From Rebecca billardiae RCC1528 (lineage: Eukaryota; Haptophyta): a stretch of DNA of 64,000 nt. Made by a program: the position numbers and the translations under genes. Shown here piece after piece: positions 63,320 to 64,000 of the stretch. The stretch's first letter is position 1. Every line of letters begins with the position of its first letter. The notes under the pieces were generated by a model. That model was given only the letters and a program-made list of their open reading frames with translations. It did no database searches and had not been told where the DNA came from. The stretch covers positions 2,418,001-2,482,000 of the forward strand of contig OZ251225.1 in the NCBI GenBank assembly GCA_965240325.2. Reading direction: 5' to 3'.

Positions 63320-64000
63320 ATGGCACGGCGGTCAAGCCGCGGCGCACGGCGCTCGTCGGCGGAGGGGCATGACGGAGGGCGGGAGGCGGTGGCGGAGAGC
63401 GACGGGGCCGCTGAGACCTTCCCCGCCCCCCAACTCTCGCTCAACGTGCTCGACCACCTGCCATCGGCGCTGTGGCTCGGCGGTGGCGGCATCGCGTGCT
63501 GGTGTGTGATTATCACTGCGGTGCTGCGAGGGATGAGCTCGCAGGCGAGCCACCTGCCAACGGCGGAGAAGCAAGCCGCGGAGATCGCGGCGAGTATGCT
63601 CACCACCGCGTGCCTCCTCCGCGCGATTACCACCTTGGCCTCCGCCAGCAACTCCGTGCACTCGGTCATCACCATCCCCATCATGGCCGTGCAGGCGATC
63701 GCCGCGTCGTCCAACTGGGTGATGGCGACGATGGCGGTTCCCGCGCCCGTCGACCCGATCACTGGCTGCCATGTCCAGCTCGTGCGCTACGGCGAGTGGT
63801 TCTGCTGCACGTTCATCATGGCCTTTGTCATCGAGGCGATCGATAACGACGCGAGCACGTTCCCCGTCTATCTCGGCCTCTCGCAGTCCGTTTGCATCCT
63901 CTTCGGCCTCGCGTTGCCGTACGCGCCGGGGCCGGTGAGCTGGGCCGTGCTGCTCGCGCTCTCGTGCATCTTCTTCGGCGCCGTCCACATGCGCCTCTAC
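63320..64000 (+). CDS. Multi-TM protein with opsin-like RYxEW motif, 3' partial
   Basis: The frame from ATG 63320 stays open to the window end (227 codons). After a hydrophilic N-terminus of about 50 residues come hydrophobic segments: ALWLGGGGIACWCVIITAVL, about 90-110 (AASMLTTACLLRAITTLA), VITIPIMAVQAIAASSNWVM, WFCCTFIMAFVIEAI, LSQSVCILFGLALPY and SWAVLLALSCIFFGAV. The segment VRYGEWFCCTFIMAF resembles helix C of microbial rhodopsins (RYxDW..TTP), with Glu at the proton-acceptor position, as in channelrhodopsins; the TTP prolines are absent. The retinal-binding lysine would lie in helix G, beyond the window. It may be a rhodopsin-like or unrelated 7TM protein; I am sure only that it is a membrane protein. 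Confidence 0.6.
   Translation, partial: MARRSSRGARRSSAEGHDGGREAVAESDGAAETFPAPQLSLNVLDHLPSALWLGGGGIACWCVIITAVLRGMSSQASHLPTAEKQAAEIAASMLTTACLLRAITTLASASNSVHSVITIPIMAVQAIAASSNWVMATMAVPAPVDPITGCHVQLVRYGEWFCCTFIMAFVIEAIDNDASTFPVYLGLSQSVCILFGLALPYAPGPVSWAVLLALSCIFFGAVHMRLY

Noticed and set aside
1-64000. CRISPR arrays, rRNA genes, bacterial operons or prophage
   Set aside because: None seen. The spaced repeats present are tandem or inverted and lack CRISPR-type unit/spacer structure.

Overview
This window is nuclear DNA from a GC-rich eukaryotic alga. It carries spliceosomal genes, proteasome, exosome and Ran-cycle housekeeping genes, secreted proteins with long SPPP tracts, a TIR-like domain of the 'WIDIF..xQH' kind, and very GC-rich coding sequence. 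The introns are short (about 84-290 bp) with an extended GTGCG/GTGTG donor and usually a (G)CGCAG/TGCAG acceptor. At least one intron is best explained as GC-AG. A haptophyte fits best, but this is an inference from style; no marker gene settles the lineage. No bacterial operons, rRNA, tRNA or CRISPR were seen.

Layout. 1-1.8 kb: 3' part of an LRR (RNI-like) protein running off the left edge, followed by AT-rich satellite-like DNA. 2.9-8.2 kb: a DCAF8-like WD40 protein (minus), an unknown 262-aa protein and a secreted Cys-rich protein. 8.2-12.4 kb: gene-poor DNA with two inverted-repeat-bounded elements. 12.4-15.7 kb: a 7TM-like receptor fused to a TIR-like domain, in three exons. 15.7-18 kb: tandem repeats, then a small coiled-coil protein (minus). 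18.1-22.4 kb: an ER-type J-protein and a G3BP-like NTF2/RRM/RGG protein. 22.4-24.3 kb: a MITE-like element and a palindrome of the same family. 24.3-26 kb: proteasome subunit RPN12 (minus) and a membrane-anchored Cys-rich protein. 27.5-35.4 kb: a 2,600-aa ABCA-type transporter (minus). 36-39 kb: a membrane-protein remnant and cystathionine gamma-synthase (minus). 40.6-42.8 kb: a SET-domain protein (minus) and a small coiled-coil protein. 46.5-49.5 kb: exosome CSL4 (minus) head-to-head with an RCC1 protein that carries FG-nucleoporin repeats. 50.3-55.7 kb: a large surface protein (4 LamG-like domains, Pro-rich stalks, MAM domain). 56.1-57.2 kb: a family-2-like glycosyltransferase. 57.9-62.7 kb: an F-box/LRR/cyclin fusion (minus). 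63.3 kb to the end: the start of a multi-TM protein with an opsin-like RYxEW motif.

Many neighbours are head-to-head pairs separated by about 150-285 bp, as in a compact genome with shared promoters. The genes are mostly unrelated single-copy housekeeping or surface genes and do not form one pathway. The notable items are domain fusions (FG-repeat RCC1; F-box/LRR/cyclin; 7TM/TIR-like), an intron cutting a Walker A motif, and small inverted-repeat elements. Exon boundaries were placed by hand from reading frame, splice dinucleotides and family conservation; no transcript data were available.
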